From: Nitzschia sp. DOCU1
Lineage: Eukaryota > Bacillariophyta > Bacillariophyceae > Bacillariales > Bacillariaceae
Assembly (NCBI GenBank): GCA_951394045.1
Contig: OX595999.1
Location: 1,550,001 to 1,614,000 of the forward strand
Direction of reading: 5' to 3'
DNA length: 64,000 nt
How positions within the stretch are numbered: position 1 is the stretch's first letter; each line of letters begins with the position of its first letter. A model generated the notes under the pieces. That model saw only the letters and a program-made list of their open reading frames with translations, was not told the origin of the DNA and ran no database searches. Shown in pieces: positions 11,700 through 21,870 of this stretch. A program made the translations under genes and the position numbers.

Positions 11700-12000
11700 A
11701 ATAGCCAAAACAGTGACAAACGCGGCTTTTCCGAAATCGCGTGGTTGCAAAATAGTGTGTTACGAAACTGCGTGTTGTGAAATCTCGGGAAATCACCTGG
11801 AGTTGCGAAAGCGCGTCTTGCGAAATCGTGTTGTGGTGCAAAATGGCTTCTTATGAAATCTTGTTTTACGAAATTGCGTCTTGTGAAGTCTTAAGAAATC
11901 GCGTAGTGTTACGAAAACGAGTGGTGCGAAATCGCGTCTTATGAAATATTGTGTTCCAAAACGCGTGCATTGCGAAATCTAGTGTGACGAAAGCGCGTGC
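11700..12000. repeat. Degenerate short repeats built on GCGAAATCGCGT
   Basis: Many diverged copies of a 12-20 bp motif (gcgaaatcgcgt, acgaaattgcgt, gcgaaagcgcgt) follow one another. The motif is partly palindromic. It lies inside the Mutator-like element and has no coding potential. Confidence 0.7.
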
Positions 12001-12550
12001 TCTACTAGCTACCGATAGTACTTGCGTCGTCGTCTACTGGGGCCGTGAAGTAGCGTAATGTTAATGATAATGCTCTGGCTAGCACTGGCGTCGTTGACGC
12101 CGATGCCCCCGCCGCTATAGTCATAAAGTAACATAACAAGACAGAGCAAGAACATTAGCAGTGATGTGGCTGGCATCACTATTGCCCTCGCAGATCTATC
12201 TAGCTAGCTAGAGTAGTGGTGTTATTCGTTGAGTGAATGTAGTCATACAGCTCGAGGAGCATGCAGCTTACAGATCTTTCGGAGAGATCCAAAGCAATCC
12301 TCGTGGCTGCCTCGGCAAGAAGAGTAGCAAGGATCTTAGTTTGCCAGAAAGCGATGCCGCGCAAAGCGCGGAATCGAGCTAATCAAAATCTCATCCGTCA
12401 GTGTGGAAAATTTGCCTCCGGCGGAGCCCCAAGCTACTACTTCAAGATCCCGAGTGATGACTCCGGACTAGGGTCTATAGGTAAATGTCCTGGGTTTATA
12501 CCCTAGGACCATAGGTAGGCAGCCTCGGTCACAATGCCCGAGGTACTGCA

Positions 12551-12561
12551 CTCTTCCCCTC
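12551..12561 (-). promoter_or_regulatory. Polypurine tract of element 1
   Basis: On the minus strand GAGGGGAAGAG lies directly before the TG of the 3' LTR, the expected place for the plus-strand primer of reverse transcription. Confidence 0.75.
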
Positions 12562-12562
12562 A

Positions 12563-12585
12563 ATGATAGCGAAACTAGCTATCAT
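12563..12585. other. Perfect hairpin next to the polypurine tract
   Basis: ATGATAGC and its exact complement GCTATCAT are separated by 7 nt, giving an 8-bp stem one base from the purine tract and downstream of the pol stop at 12614. It may mark the 3' end of the transcript or help prime plus-strand synthesis; this role is inferred. Confidence 0.55.
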
Positions 12586-12613
12586 GAGAAGAATAGTTAG
12601 AATGGCCAAAACC

Positions 12614-15600
12614 CTACGGTGCAGGGAAAACACGCCGAATGTTGATTCGCTCCGTGATGTGCGGAGTCTTGCGAATGGTGATGTTGCCATTGGTGTGGAC
12701 TTGTTCGATAGTGTAGGGGCAATGAGTGCGTGGCTGTAGCTTGCCTGGATTAATCTCTTTCACTAGGACGCGTTGCCCCGGTTGATAGTCGTGTCGAATG
12801 CATCAAGTGTTGGCCTTCGCGAGGTTGCGTTCGACGATAACCTGGCAACGCTGTTGTAGTGCATCTAGGTCTGCTTGCAAAGGAATGTCGAGGAACATGT
12901 GACGGCTAAACGCTAGCTTGCCCGGCGAGTGGCCATCCAGCACCCGAGAGTTGGAGGCACGTGTGGCATGCATTGCGGTAGCGAGCACGTTGTCAACGAT
13001 GTCGGGGGCTGTGATGGCCGTGACGTTCTCGCCGTAAAGCAAGGTGCGCAAAATGTTGCCGACGGTTTGATGCATTTGTTCGTAGACGGCGTTGGACTGC
13101 GGATTGTGAGACGTCGTAGGACTGTCCTCGATACCGCACTGTTCCAACAGTTGTTGAAATTCGAAGCCGATGAATTTGCTGCCATTGTCGTGGATGCAGC
13201 GGAAAGGCCAAGGATATCGACTGAGCCAGCAATTGGCGAACTTTTGTGCTACATGCACTGCCGTAGTGTTGTCCACTTGTACCAATTCGACAAGGTTAGT
13301 AACAGGATCAATGCATGTCAAGGCACGGAATTGCACGTCGATGTTATTCACGGTTACCTTCCAGGGGCCAATGAGATCAATGTGTACTTTGGCCCAAGGC
13401 CAATAGGTAACGTCGCGCGGCACTAGTTCTCCATACCCCGCGCCTTGCTGTTTGTGCTGCTTACAGACAGCACAGTTGGCGCAGAAGGCCTCGATTGTGG
13501 CCTTGAGGTTCCGGTGATGAAAGCGTGCGCGAATCGAGTCGTACACTTGCATTGACCCAGCGTGGCCGAGCACGCGGTGAAACCACTCGACGGTATTCAT
13601 AAGCAACACCGTCGGGATGCAAATTTTCCATCGATTGGGATTTTGATCCCCAGGATCGGCACGATAACATATGATGGGGCGCCCATTGAAGTCCCGCACT
13701 GGGAACCATTGTGGATGCTGTTGTCGCTGCGCATTCAATTCGTTGTCCTCGAATTGATTCTCCTGTATCCAGCGAATCTCAATTGGGTTGTGCATTTGTG
13801 GTGGCGCCGGCAGATTGAGAAAACAATCCAACAATTCACCGTCATCTGTGAGCGAAAAGAAGAGCGACTCTTCCAACCCTGGTGCCGCACTCTTCCCCTC
13901 GGCGATTGACTCCATATGAGGCAAGCAAGAAAATGTGTCGCCCAAGATGTTATTTTTGCCTTCTAAATATTGGTATGTGATGTCGTAATCCTCGAGAAAG
14001 AGTCGCCATCGAAGGACACGAGAGTTGGTGAGAGTACGATAGGTGAGGTTTTTGTGATCGGTATATACCTTGATTACTGCACCGAGCGGTGTAGATCGAA
14101 ACTCTGACAATGTCATGACAGTCGCCAGTAGTTCCTTTTCCATCGTAGTGTAGTTGAGTTGCGCCGGAGTAAGCTTTTTGCTGTAGTAAGCGACGGGGAA
14201 ACCGTCTTGCATGATGCATGCACCAATTTGGTAGTCAGAGGCATCGGTGTAAATTGCGAATGGCTTGTTGTGATCGGGGAACCACATCAACACATCCGCT
14301 GCGATTACCGCCTTCATCTCTTCGAACGCCTTTTGATGTGCTTCAGTCCACTCGAATTTGCCCTTTCCTGTGAGATCGGTGAGTGGCTTGAGCACGTGAG
14401 AACGTCGCGGCCACATGTCGCGATAATAATTAACAGCGCCCAGGAAGCTGCGCAATTGCTTGATGTTTTGTGGGGCTTGCATTTTCAAGATGGCATCGAC
14501 TTTCTTATTCCACGGCTTAAGGCCAACGGGAGTTAGCCAATAGCCTAGCCAGTCGGTCTCTTTGACGCCCCATTCGCATTTCAGGGGATTGACAATGAAG
14601 CCGTTGTCGTCGAGCCGCTGGAAAATCTGGTCGAGCAGCACAATGTGCATCTTCCAGTCCTTGGAGAACGCACCGATATCGTCTAAGTAATTTTCACAGT
14701 CGATGCCTCGGAGAACTTCTTCCATGGTCTCCTGCACCATGTCGGGAGAACACTTTACCCCCATGGGGATACGACAATACTGAAACTTGCCGTACAGAGT
14801 GACAATCGTGCAGAGATCCTTGCTCTTGTCGTCAAGTTCCAGGGTGTAGAACATCATCGAGATGTCTAGCTTAGTGAAGAACTCATACCCTGTGCGTCTT
14901 TTGAGAACTTCGTTGATACGCGGCAGTGGATAGATGCGCCGCTTGATAACCTTGTTGAGCTAACGGAAATCCGAGACCCAGCGAACTCTGCCATCCTTCT
15001 TGGGGATGATGAACGTCGGCGACGCCCAATCCGTCGCGCCGACCGGGCATAGAATGCCGATTTCGCAAAGATGCTCTAACTCTTTCTTGAAGGTCGAGCG
15101 TGAACAGGGCGAGCGCCCGGTTCTATTTCGAGAGAGAATTGTCGGTGTGGATACTTCCGCAGTTTGTTCGAGAACAGTTGCAAGTACTTCGCCACTAGTC
15201 GCCTGATATCTTTGCATTGAGCAGGGGTGAGATGTGTTTGTTTGCTGGCCACTACTTCTGGAGAATGGCTCTCATCCTCAGTGTCAAGGATCGTGGTAAA
15301 GCCATCGGCTTGCTCAAGAGGATCCTGTTCGTAGGTGGCGTCGGCGCCATCGAGAACCCTGTCATAGATTTTGCCATTGGCGTAGCACATTTGGACTTCA
15401 ACGTCCATCCAGGTAACAGTGTTCCTTTCGAAGTCGAACTTCATTCCGGCCTTCCGTAGGAAGTCTCGGCCAAGAATGAGATCATAGGGGCAATCGCCAC
15501 CAAAGATGAAAGCGCCCTGCCCGTCAATCTTCTTGTTTCGATCGAATTTGGGGAGAACGACTTCGTGCAAATAAACGTAGCATTTGGACATAAACGTCCC

Positions 15601-15939
15601 AGCAATAGTGGTGGACTTGGACTCTCGTGACGCCAACGAAAGCACACACCCACGGGGGAGAATGCGTTCATGCGCCATGGTTCTGTCGCCACCGGAATCC
15701 AATAAAACTCGAAGGAGTCGTCGCGAGATGTGCCCATTGATCGTGTTGGCCACGATGAATGTCATCGGCGCTGGAGTCCTGTCGGGGCGGTACTCTTGTT
15801 CTGTTGGAGCAGAGGAAGTGTCAGCTGCAAAGTAGGCGCCTTGCATCCAATGAGAGTCGAGGGATAAAGAAAGACCAAGGGTCTTGTTAATTGTTTCATC
15901 TAAATCGTCCTCAACATCACACTGGATCGGCGCACCCCA
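12614..15939 (-). pseudogene. gypsy Pol polyprotein of element 1 (PR-RT-RH-INT), broken
   Basis: It follows gag in the same frame after TGA at 15940-15942. Protease at about 15770-15400: LLDSGGDRT active site (DSGG rather than DTG) and [29 protein letters not shown] and catalytic YLDD (near 14690). RNase [12 protein letters not shown]. Integrase: H-H-C-C zinc site (H-x-H ... CANCAVC) and D-D-E ([25 protein letters not shown]). Damage: near 15095 about ten codons between HAR and TFKKEL are deleted with a frame change; TAG at 14960-14962 sits where the other element has Glu (DFR-E-LNK); TGA occurs at 12803-12805. After that TGA the same frame continues to 12614 with the C-terminal chromo-like/GPY region. 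RNase H ends GDTFSCLP instead of the usual ADALSRL, consistent with decay. Confidence 0.88.
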
Positions 15940-15945
15940 TCAGTT
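15937..15945 (-). promoter_or_regulatory. Candidate UGA readthrough site between gag and pol (element 1)
   Basis: On the minus strand the codons are AAC TGA TGG. No frame change is needed to enter pol and no other stop occurs before the protease. The second gypsy element in this window has AAT TGA TGG at the equivalent place. Function as a recoding site is inferred. Confidence 0.6.
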
Positions 15946-17013
15946 GTTCCCCCAGTGGACGCGATTGTTATCACTAGTAGTAGTGTTGTTGCTACCCTGA
16001 TCGTAGGCGTAGCTGGTAGCGGACGTACCGCTTGTAGTTGGCGCTGGGTTCTCCGACCCCTGGCCTTGGGCGTAGTACGAACCATTGTTCTGCTGCCCAT
16101 TCCCACGGCCGCCTCCACGGACGGCATTGTGGTTCCGAGTGCCTCCGCGGCTGCCCGGCGAATTCCCGTTGACATTGCCGCCTCTGCGGTAGAAAGGGCT
16201 GCTGGGATTCTGATAATAGTTCGGGGAACAAGGATTCTGCGAGCAATTAGCCAACGAATGCATCCTGTTATGTAGGCGACAAGGGTTCCCTCCGTTGGAG
16301 GACTTCTGCTTCTTTCCTTTGCCCCTCAACTTTGGGCCAGAGGAAGAAGAGCCCTTACGCTTCTTGCCCGAGGATTCGTCATCGGCGGAATCTTTCTTCG
16401 CTGCTGGAGGCTTCTTCTTGTCGAGGATGCCTTTCTTGGTCTTCATGTACTCGATGATCTTGCGGCGAACGGCCTGAGTTGCCGCCGCATTCGCTCCGGG
16501 CTGCGGAAGCCCGTGGAGTAGCTGATACTCATCTTGCCAGCCTTGAGCAAAGCTCTTGAAGATTTTGTTGTTGATAACTTCTTCGGTAAGTTCCGCGTCA
16601 GCGCCACTCAAACAGTTTGCGTAGAGGCACAAAGTCTCGATCCGAGCGACGTGTTCCTCCACATCCTTGTCTTTAGGCTTCTTGCAGTGATCGCTGTCAA
16701 TGTAGCGAATCAAGTCGCCATGAGGATCGCGTGAGATGGCGTAATGCAAAACAAAATCCTTGAACTTGGTATCAAAGCGTTGGCGTGTGCAATCTGCATT
16801 GGGGATCGCGCGAACTTGATTTTCCCATTTGTGACGAGCATTCGCGTCAAGGACATCAGGGAAATACTCGAAATAATCTCCAACGTCGGCGTCGTCAAAC
16901 TGGAGGCGTTCACCGCAACGAATGAACTCATCATAGACATAGAAGAGGCCTTCGACGCCTTTGCTGCTATCGAAGATGGGGAGTTCGCATTGACGTTGCG
17001 TACCGTCGTCCAT
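15940..17013 (-). CDS. gypsy Gag of element 1
   Basis: A 357-residue capsid/nucleocapsid protein, uninterrupted from the first ATG at 17013. The frame is open further upstream to about 17085 with no Met, so a longer non-AUG or spliced N-terminus is possible. The N-terminal two thirds is helical capsid-like (FDTKFKDFVLHYAIS). Then come a basic KKRKG linker and an unusual zinc knuckle CRLHNRMHSLANC (C-x2-H-x3-H-x4-C, where retroviral knuckles are CCHC). The tail is Gly/Asn-rich. It ends ...HWGNN then TGA. The same frame runs on into protease, so Gag-Pol may form by readthrough. Confidence 0.8.
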   Translation of the reverse strand: MDDGTQRQCELPIFDSSKGVEGLFYVYDEFIRCGERLQFDDADVGDYFEYFPDVLDANARHKWENQVRAIPNADCTRQRFDTKFKDFVLHYAISRDPHGDLIRYIDSDHCKKPKDKDVEEHVARIETLCLYANCLSGADAELTEEVINNKIFKSFAQGWQDEYQLLHGLPQPGANAAATQAVRRKIIEYMKTKKGILDKKKPPAAKKDSADDESSGKKRKGSSSSGPKLRGKGKKQKSSNGGNPCRLHNRMHSLANCSQNPCSPNYYQNPSSPFYRRGGNVNGNSPGSRGGTRNHNAVRGGGRGNGQQNNGSYYAQGQGSENPAPTTSGTSATSYAYDQGSNNTTTSDNNRVHWGNN

Positions 17014-17122
17014 CAGCACTTCGAGCTTGTGAGTCGCGTAGTCCTTAACCTTGACGTGTTCCTCGTAGAGGACCGTCGTTACTCATAGTTACCGATTAGA
17101 TGTTAGTCTCCGCAAGGGAAAG

Positions 17123-17134
17123 CTGTAATTACAG
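17123..17134. other. 12-bp perfect palindrome abutting the 5' LTR of element 1
   Basis: CTGTAATTACAG directly follows the 5' LTR on the element's strand, in the position of the primer-binding site. No match to a tRNA 3' end (TGG...) is recognisable. Confidence 0.6.
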
Positions 17135-17326
17135 TGACCTATCCTTGAGGAAGATGATAAAAAAAGGAATTATGACCTTACGATTGAGGGGCTCCGGCGG
17201 AGCCCCAAGCTACTACTTCAAGATCCGGAGTGATGACTCCGGACTAGGGTCTATAGGTAGGTGTTCTGGGTTCATATACTAGGACCATAGGTAGGCAGCC
17301 TCGGTCACAATGCCCGAGGTACTGCA
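17135..17326 (-). repeat. 5' LTR of element 1 (192 bp)
   Basis: The TG...CA-bounded repeat matches the split left LTR and is followed outside by the TCAGC duplication. It contains a GC-rich inverted segment ggggctccggcggagcccc (17189-17207). Confidence 0.9.
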
Positions 17327-17331
17327 TCAGC

Positions 17332-18062
17332 GCGACTTGAAAGGCTCTTCCCGAACCCGTTTTGGGGAGAAAGTACTGTCTGTATGACTACCAGTAACTA
17401 CCAAAGAAATACCGAAGTCGAACAGGTCAAATGAAGAATCCGGCGGGCGCGGCCTTCGAAACACAGACCCGGTCGGTTGAAGTTCTCATTGCATCGTACT
17501 GTGGAAGATACCCATACAATCTAGGTAGGTATCTACATATGAAAAGGTCTTTATGGTCGCGCGAATTCCCCGTATTTAGGTCAAAGCGAATTTTGCGAAG
17601 GCGCCGAAGCTTTGTAGAATTCAAGGACAGCAGCGTTATTTAACTTCGGTGGGACAAGAGAATGAATTGCATCACACCAAAACCGAGCGCTAATATTCCC
17701 TCCGATGAAAAACTGACATACCTCTATCGAAACAGCAGCCTGATGACTCTCCTTTGCAGAAACCTGCTATCAGCCGAGTGCAAAGGAAGATGGGACTTTA
17801 CCTACCGTGAAGAGTGAGTACTATTGTTTTCAATAGTTGCGTTTCTGGGCGGCGGAGGAAGTGTTGTTGCGTAATCTGCTGACTATGACGAAGGACCTTG
17901 GACCTGGATTCTTTGTCAGTCAATCGTGCCATTCGTGATTTCTTGTTCTAACTTGGTCGATGTTGGTTTGCCGCATTCTTCTTCTTCCCTTCTCTTGTGG
18001 CACGCTTGGATCCATTCAGATTCGAATAGTCAGACGAAGAAAATCCCGCCCCATTATTAAGC
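17332..18062. other. Region upstream of first histidine kinase
   Basis: No separate gene is supported. From about 17800 the sequence resembles the region upstream of the second kinase (21840-22080), so the duplication extends into the 5' flank. Position 17813 has a GTGAGT-like donor that corresponds to the mini-exon donor of copy 2, but the ATG of that mini-exon is not preserved here. Confidence 0.45.
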
Positions 18063-20811
18063 ATGTTCCAAAAACGAGTGCGCCGAGATAGTCGGTCCAC
18101 CTCACAAAAATCGGCTACGAGCAGTCAGTTCTCTGCGGATATCGAGTCGGCCCCGCTAGATTCTTCGCACTTTGCCGTCCCACGATCACCAGGAGTGTCA
18201 AGCTCGAACTATATTCAACATCGAAACATTAAGCGGGTCGACCTGTTGTCTACATCATCCGAATTCGAGCACGATGTCAAAGAGCAGCAAAAGCAACGTA
18301 CGAGGTTAGAAGAACTGAGACTAATGAAACGACAAACAAGTCAACGGCGATCAAAAATACAAATATGTGCTGCTTGGGTGCCGATTGTCTTTGTAACAGC
18401 ATTGATCTTTTTTGTCTTTGCCGGGACGGGTATCGTGGTCGCTATTGCTATTCGAGAATCCCAAGAATCCGCAACTGAGGAAGAAGCCCATAGACTTTCT
18501 ATACAGACGGGGCAGTACTTCAAAGAGCAACTGGACAAAGCCATCTTGCCGCTATTTAGCATGGCACAGTTTGCGGTACATCTCGCTGCTTTCCAAAATC
18601 TACCTGATCGGATAGGAGCTGCAGGGGCACCGGGCGCTTTGCCTTTGAACAATGACACCTGGAAGCGGAATATCACAGGAGTATGCGATGACCCAGAATT
18701 AGTGAATATCTTTGTGGACATTGCTACTACCATCAAGAAGCAGTCAGGGATGGAAGGGGTGCTAACGAACATTCAACTTGCACCGCAAGGTGTTATTTGC
18801 TTGCTTCACCCCATGAACAACACCGAAGATTTTGACAAGGGACAATTTCTCGACAGCACTCCAGTTTGGGGGGTAGATCTCTTCAATGACCCCGCCATGA
18901 AGTCCAATGCACTGCAAAGTATAATCCGGGAAGAAGTGGGCATTGCAGGCCCACGACCCCTTACGCAATGTCCTGCCTGTGATCCGTTTTTAATTGCCCG
19001 GCTTCCCATTGTGTATAGCGGTCATCAAATATATGTGGATGGAAAGGCGTACAACCGCTGGGGATTTGCTACGGCCTTGATTGCATGGACAAAGCTTGTG
19101 GAGCAAAGTGGTGTCTACGAAACGTTTGCGGAGAACGCATTTGACTTTCAATTGTCTCGTACCGATCGAATATTGAACACAGACACGAACCAATACGATG
19201 TTTCCAAAGTCGTCCTGGCTGCTACCCCAAACTTCGACAATCTCGTCAATTGGCGCTACGTCTCCCAGTCTTTGACAACGACAAACAATGAATGGGTCAT
19301 GACGGTGGCCTACGATCCAGCTCCCCTGTCGCGGACAACAGGGCTGATTATTGGCTCCTGCGTGGTTGTGGCCTTTTTCATAGCCATTTTGGTTTACATG
19401 GTCCTCTCGCAGAAGCATGTACATGCAGACATGCTTGCGGAAAACGTGGCCCAAGAAGCAAGAGTAGCAACGGAGCGCGACATGACGGCCTACTTCGCCC
19501 ATGAATTGAGAAATCGTAAGTTGGATCCACTTTATCTGGACCATGTTAGATTTCATCATCTCACAATTCGCTCTTCGTCTCTCGTCGCACAGCCTTGAGT
19601 GCTCTAGATAGCGCTCTCAGTAGTATAACTACGGAAGACCTGCCAGCAAGTACCAAGGAGCTGTTAGACGGAATGCAACTGTGCAGTTCGTTCATGTCCA
19701 GCATCATGAACAATTTGCTCGATGTGCGCAAGATCGAGGAAGGCAAAATGCGGATACGCTCCCATCCGTTGAAGTTGAGCAAGTTGGTGGATGATTTACA
19801 CACGATGATGAGGTCCTCGGTGAGAAAGGGCGTCGACTTTTTGGTTGTCAAGGACATCCCGAAAGGGCGCAATTGGGTGTTGGGCGACGAGCCTCGGATT
19901 CAACAAGTTTTGACGAACGTACTGACCAATGCCATCAAGTACACTCTTCACGGATCAATAACATTGTCAGTCTCTTGGCTGGGCAGCTTTGTTCAGATAG
20001 AATGTATCGATACGGGCCCTGGAATTCCCAAGGGCGAGCAAGATCGCCTGTTCGAACGATTCGTCCAACGGGGTGGAGCCCCAGGCACAGGTTTGGGCTT
20101 GAATATTGCCCAGCAGATTGTCAACTTGATGCAAGGGTCGATCTGTTTTGAAAGTGACCCGACTGTGGAGCCCGGGACCACTTGCCGTATCCTATTGCCC
20201 CTACTCATTTGTGAACAGCCCGAGGAAGAGCCTGTCCGTCCCGCGGAGGTCCATGTCATTGAGCGCGCGTTGAAGATTTTGATTATCGACGATATCAAGA
20301 TGAATCGTACCATGCTTAGTCGACGCATCCAGAAGGCCATCGCCCCTAAAGCCCAAATCACCATGGCCGCAACGGCCGAAGAAGCCTTGGAAATTTGTAG
20401 TTCCCAAGAGTTCGATATAATCATTTGCGACCAATTTATGGTAAGTATCTGGGTGTTTTCGGCGCGTTGTTGTTGGTGCATAAACTGCGGTGCTGGTGGC
20501 GTGTTAATATTTCACTTTCCTCATTCTGTCGTTCTGCTGATCGTAAACTTAAGGAGGAAGCAGGGGGTGTTATGGTCGGCACGGACGCCATTATCGCCAT
20601 GCGTCGTAACAAGGTGAATGCTTATATCATTGGGTGCTCCGGGAACGACTTGGATAAGGACTTCTACAACGCTGGAGCAGACATGGTATGGGGTAAACCT
20701 CTGCCCACAAATGCGGAGATCATTGGACAATGGCGAGATGGTCTGGGCTTGCCCTGGGGAAGCTCTTCCGTCTCCAAACGAATATTAACCACAGGTGACG
20801 TCGTCGCGTAA
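18063..20811 (+). CDS. CHASE hybrid histidine kinase, copy 1
   Basis: Exons 18063-19515, 19593-20440 and 20554-20811. Introns are 77 nt (GTAAGT...CACAG, phase 1) and 113 nt (GTAAGT...TTAAG, phase 0). The 852-residue product has a cytosolic N-tail with an RRDSR motif, TM1 near 102-130, an extracellular CHASE-type sensor (about 150-415, with RLPIVYSG and WGFATALIAW) and TM2 near 427-452. HisKA follows, with HELRNPL near residue 481; the Pro codon is created by splicing. HATPase_c has N box NVLTNAIKYT, DTGPGIP and GTGLGLNIA. The C-terminal receiver has the acidic pair IIDD, phospho-acceptor D near 764 and Lys in WGKPLP. Known CHASE kinases, such as cytokinin receptors, bind small ligands and start phosphorelays. 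The ligand here is unknown. Confidence 0.9.
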
Positions 20812-21870
20812 TAGAACCAAGCTCTTGTTGCTTTACTCGATAATTTTGACGATGAAGACCATGTTGATTAAATAAGGATAATTCACATTGGTACGGCCCA
20901 GGATACAATCGTGCCCAAAGTGATAGAATCCGGCACTCAGTTCGACGAGGGAATACCCTTGACTCCGACTCAGTTGTCTTGACACTCATTTAATGCTGAG
21001 ACTTTTTAAAGGTATACCATATTCGTTTGATTTTACTACCAGTAGTAGAGAGACCATGGCAAATATTGAGATCAATGAAGTCGTCGCTGGATTTGACTTT
21101 TTTAGATTTATGTCTTTTCGGGCAAAGTGAGACCGGTAGTTCTCGTTCTGTCCGTTCTCGTTGGGGAAGTTGGCATCATGTTTGTGCTGACTTCAAACAG
21201 ATGGTGGGTCAGTCTGTTTCCTTCTGTACTACAGTATCACGCTCAAAGGTGCAAGACGGTGAAATACTCTTACAAGTTTCCCCGCGTTTCTGTTTCCATT
21301 CAGATCTTTGGACCACAATTTCTGCGTTAAGTTATTTTATTAACAAGATGGCTCTACCGGTAGATAGGGAACATGCAATTTTTCTACCACCACTTAGGGC
21401 TCAGATATCGGGAACGCGAAGATAACGGGAAAACGTCAAAATTCAAATTGCCCCTTCATTAGTGGAGCTTTCAACGAGTGCATATGGAGGCACCAAAATG
21501 TACTTTTGTGTTCTATTGTAGCGCAGGGCACGTAGGAATTCTGGAGCTATAAGAAGCCGGGTCGTGTTCTAATTATGGGCGAACCTGGGCACGCCGAGTG
21601 AAGCATCCATATTTTCCTCGTCGCTCTCCAATCATCAGTGCTCCTTTATCTCCTTTTTTGGGGCTCCGCCGGTCTCGTCGTCAAACTCAACATCAACGTC
21701 GTACGCTTCGCTGACATGAACCAATAGCTGGTATTGCTCAACTTACTACCATTCAGTAGACGAGCATCTTCCCTGTGTGTTTTATCATGTCCCTTTCGCT
21801 TTCGGGAACCTATCAACCGAGGAAAAACTCTTGTAGTGCAAAGGGAGGAGATGTGACTACGGGCACTGAC
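20812..21870. other. Spacer between the two histidine kinases
   Basis: About 1 kb with no supported gene. Short ORFs on both strands lack protein-like composition. The last part belongs to the duplicated 5' flank of the kinase. Confidence 0.45.

Larger units (their letters stand above)
11472..12415. mobile_element. Non-autonomous Mutator-like (MULE/MITE) element nested in the LTR
   Basis: It is 944 bp long, bounded by a perfect 9-bp direct duplication CTCCGGCGG (11463-11471 and 12416-12424). The uninterrupted LTR has this sequence only once. The ends form an imperfect inverted repeat sharing CCAC-CTGACGGATG with about 25 bp of alignment. A 9-bp duplication is the hallmark of the Mutator superfamily (established knowledge). 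No transposase frame is present. The interior is short degenerate repeats. Assignment to Mutator is inferred from the 9-bp duplication and the inverted ends only. Confidence 0.75.
11406..12550 (-). repeat. 3' LTR of element 1, split by a nested insertion
   Basis: Bases 11406-11471 and 12425-12550 together make 192 bp and match the other LTR (17135-17326). The gap between them is a 944-bp insertion plus its 9-bp duplicated target. The two LTRs differ at several positions, for example in the stretch around 12485-12505. Confidence 0.9.
11406..17326 (-). mobile_element. Ty3/gypsy LTR retrotransposon, decayed (element 1)
   Basis: The element is read on the minus strand. It is flanked by a perfect 5-bp target duplication TCAGC (11401-11405 and 17327-17331). 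The LTRs begin TG and end CA and are 192 bp long once the later insertion in the left LTR is removed. In transcription order it holds: 5' LTR (right), a palindrome, gag, an in-frame TGA, protease, reverse transcriptase, RNase H, integrase, a small hairpin, a purine tract, and the 3' LTR (left). Protease-RT-RH-integrase order identifies Ty3/gypsy. Pol carries a deletion/frameshift and two nonsense codons. The LTRs have diverged at several sites, so this is an old, inactive insertion. Confidence 0.92.

Noticed and set aside
11541..12000. Possible CRISPR-like array
   Set aside because: The units are degenerate, adjacent and have no unique spacers; the DNA is eukaryotic and lies inside a transposon.
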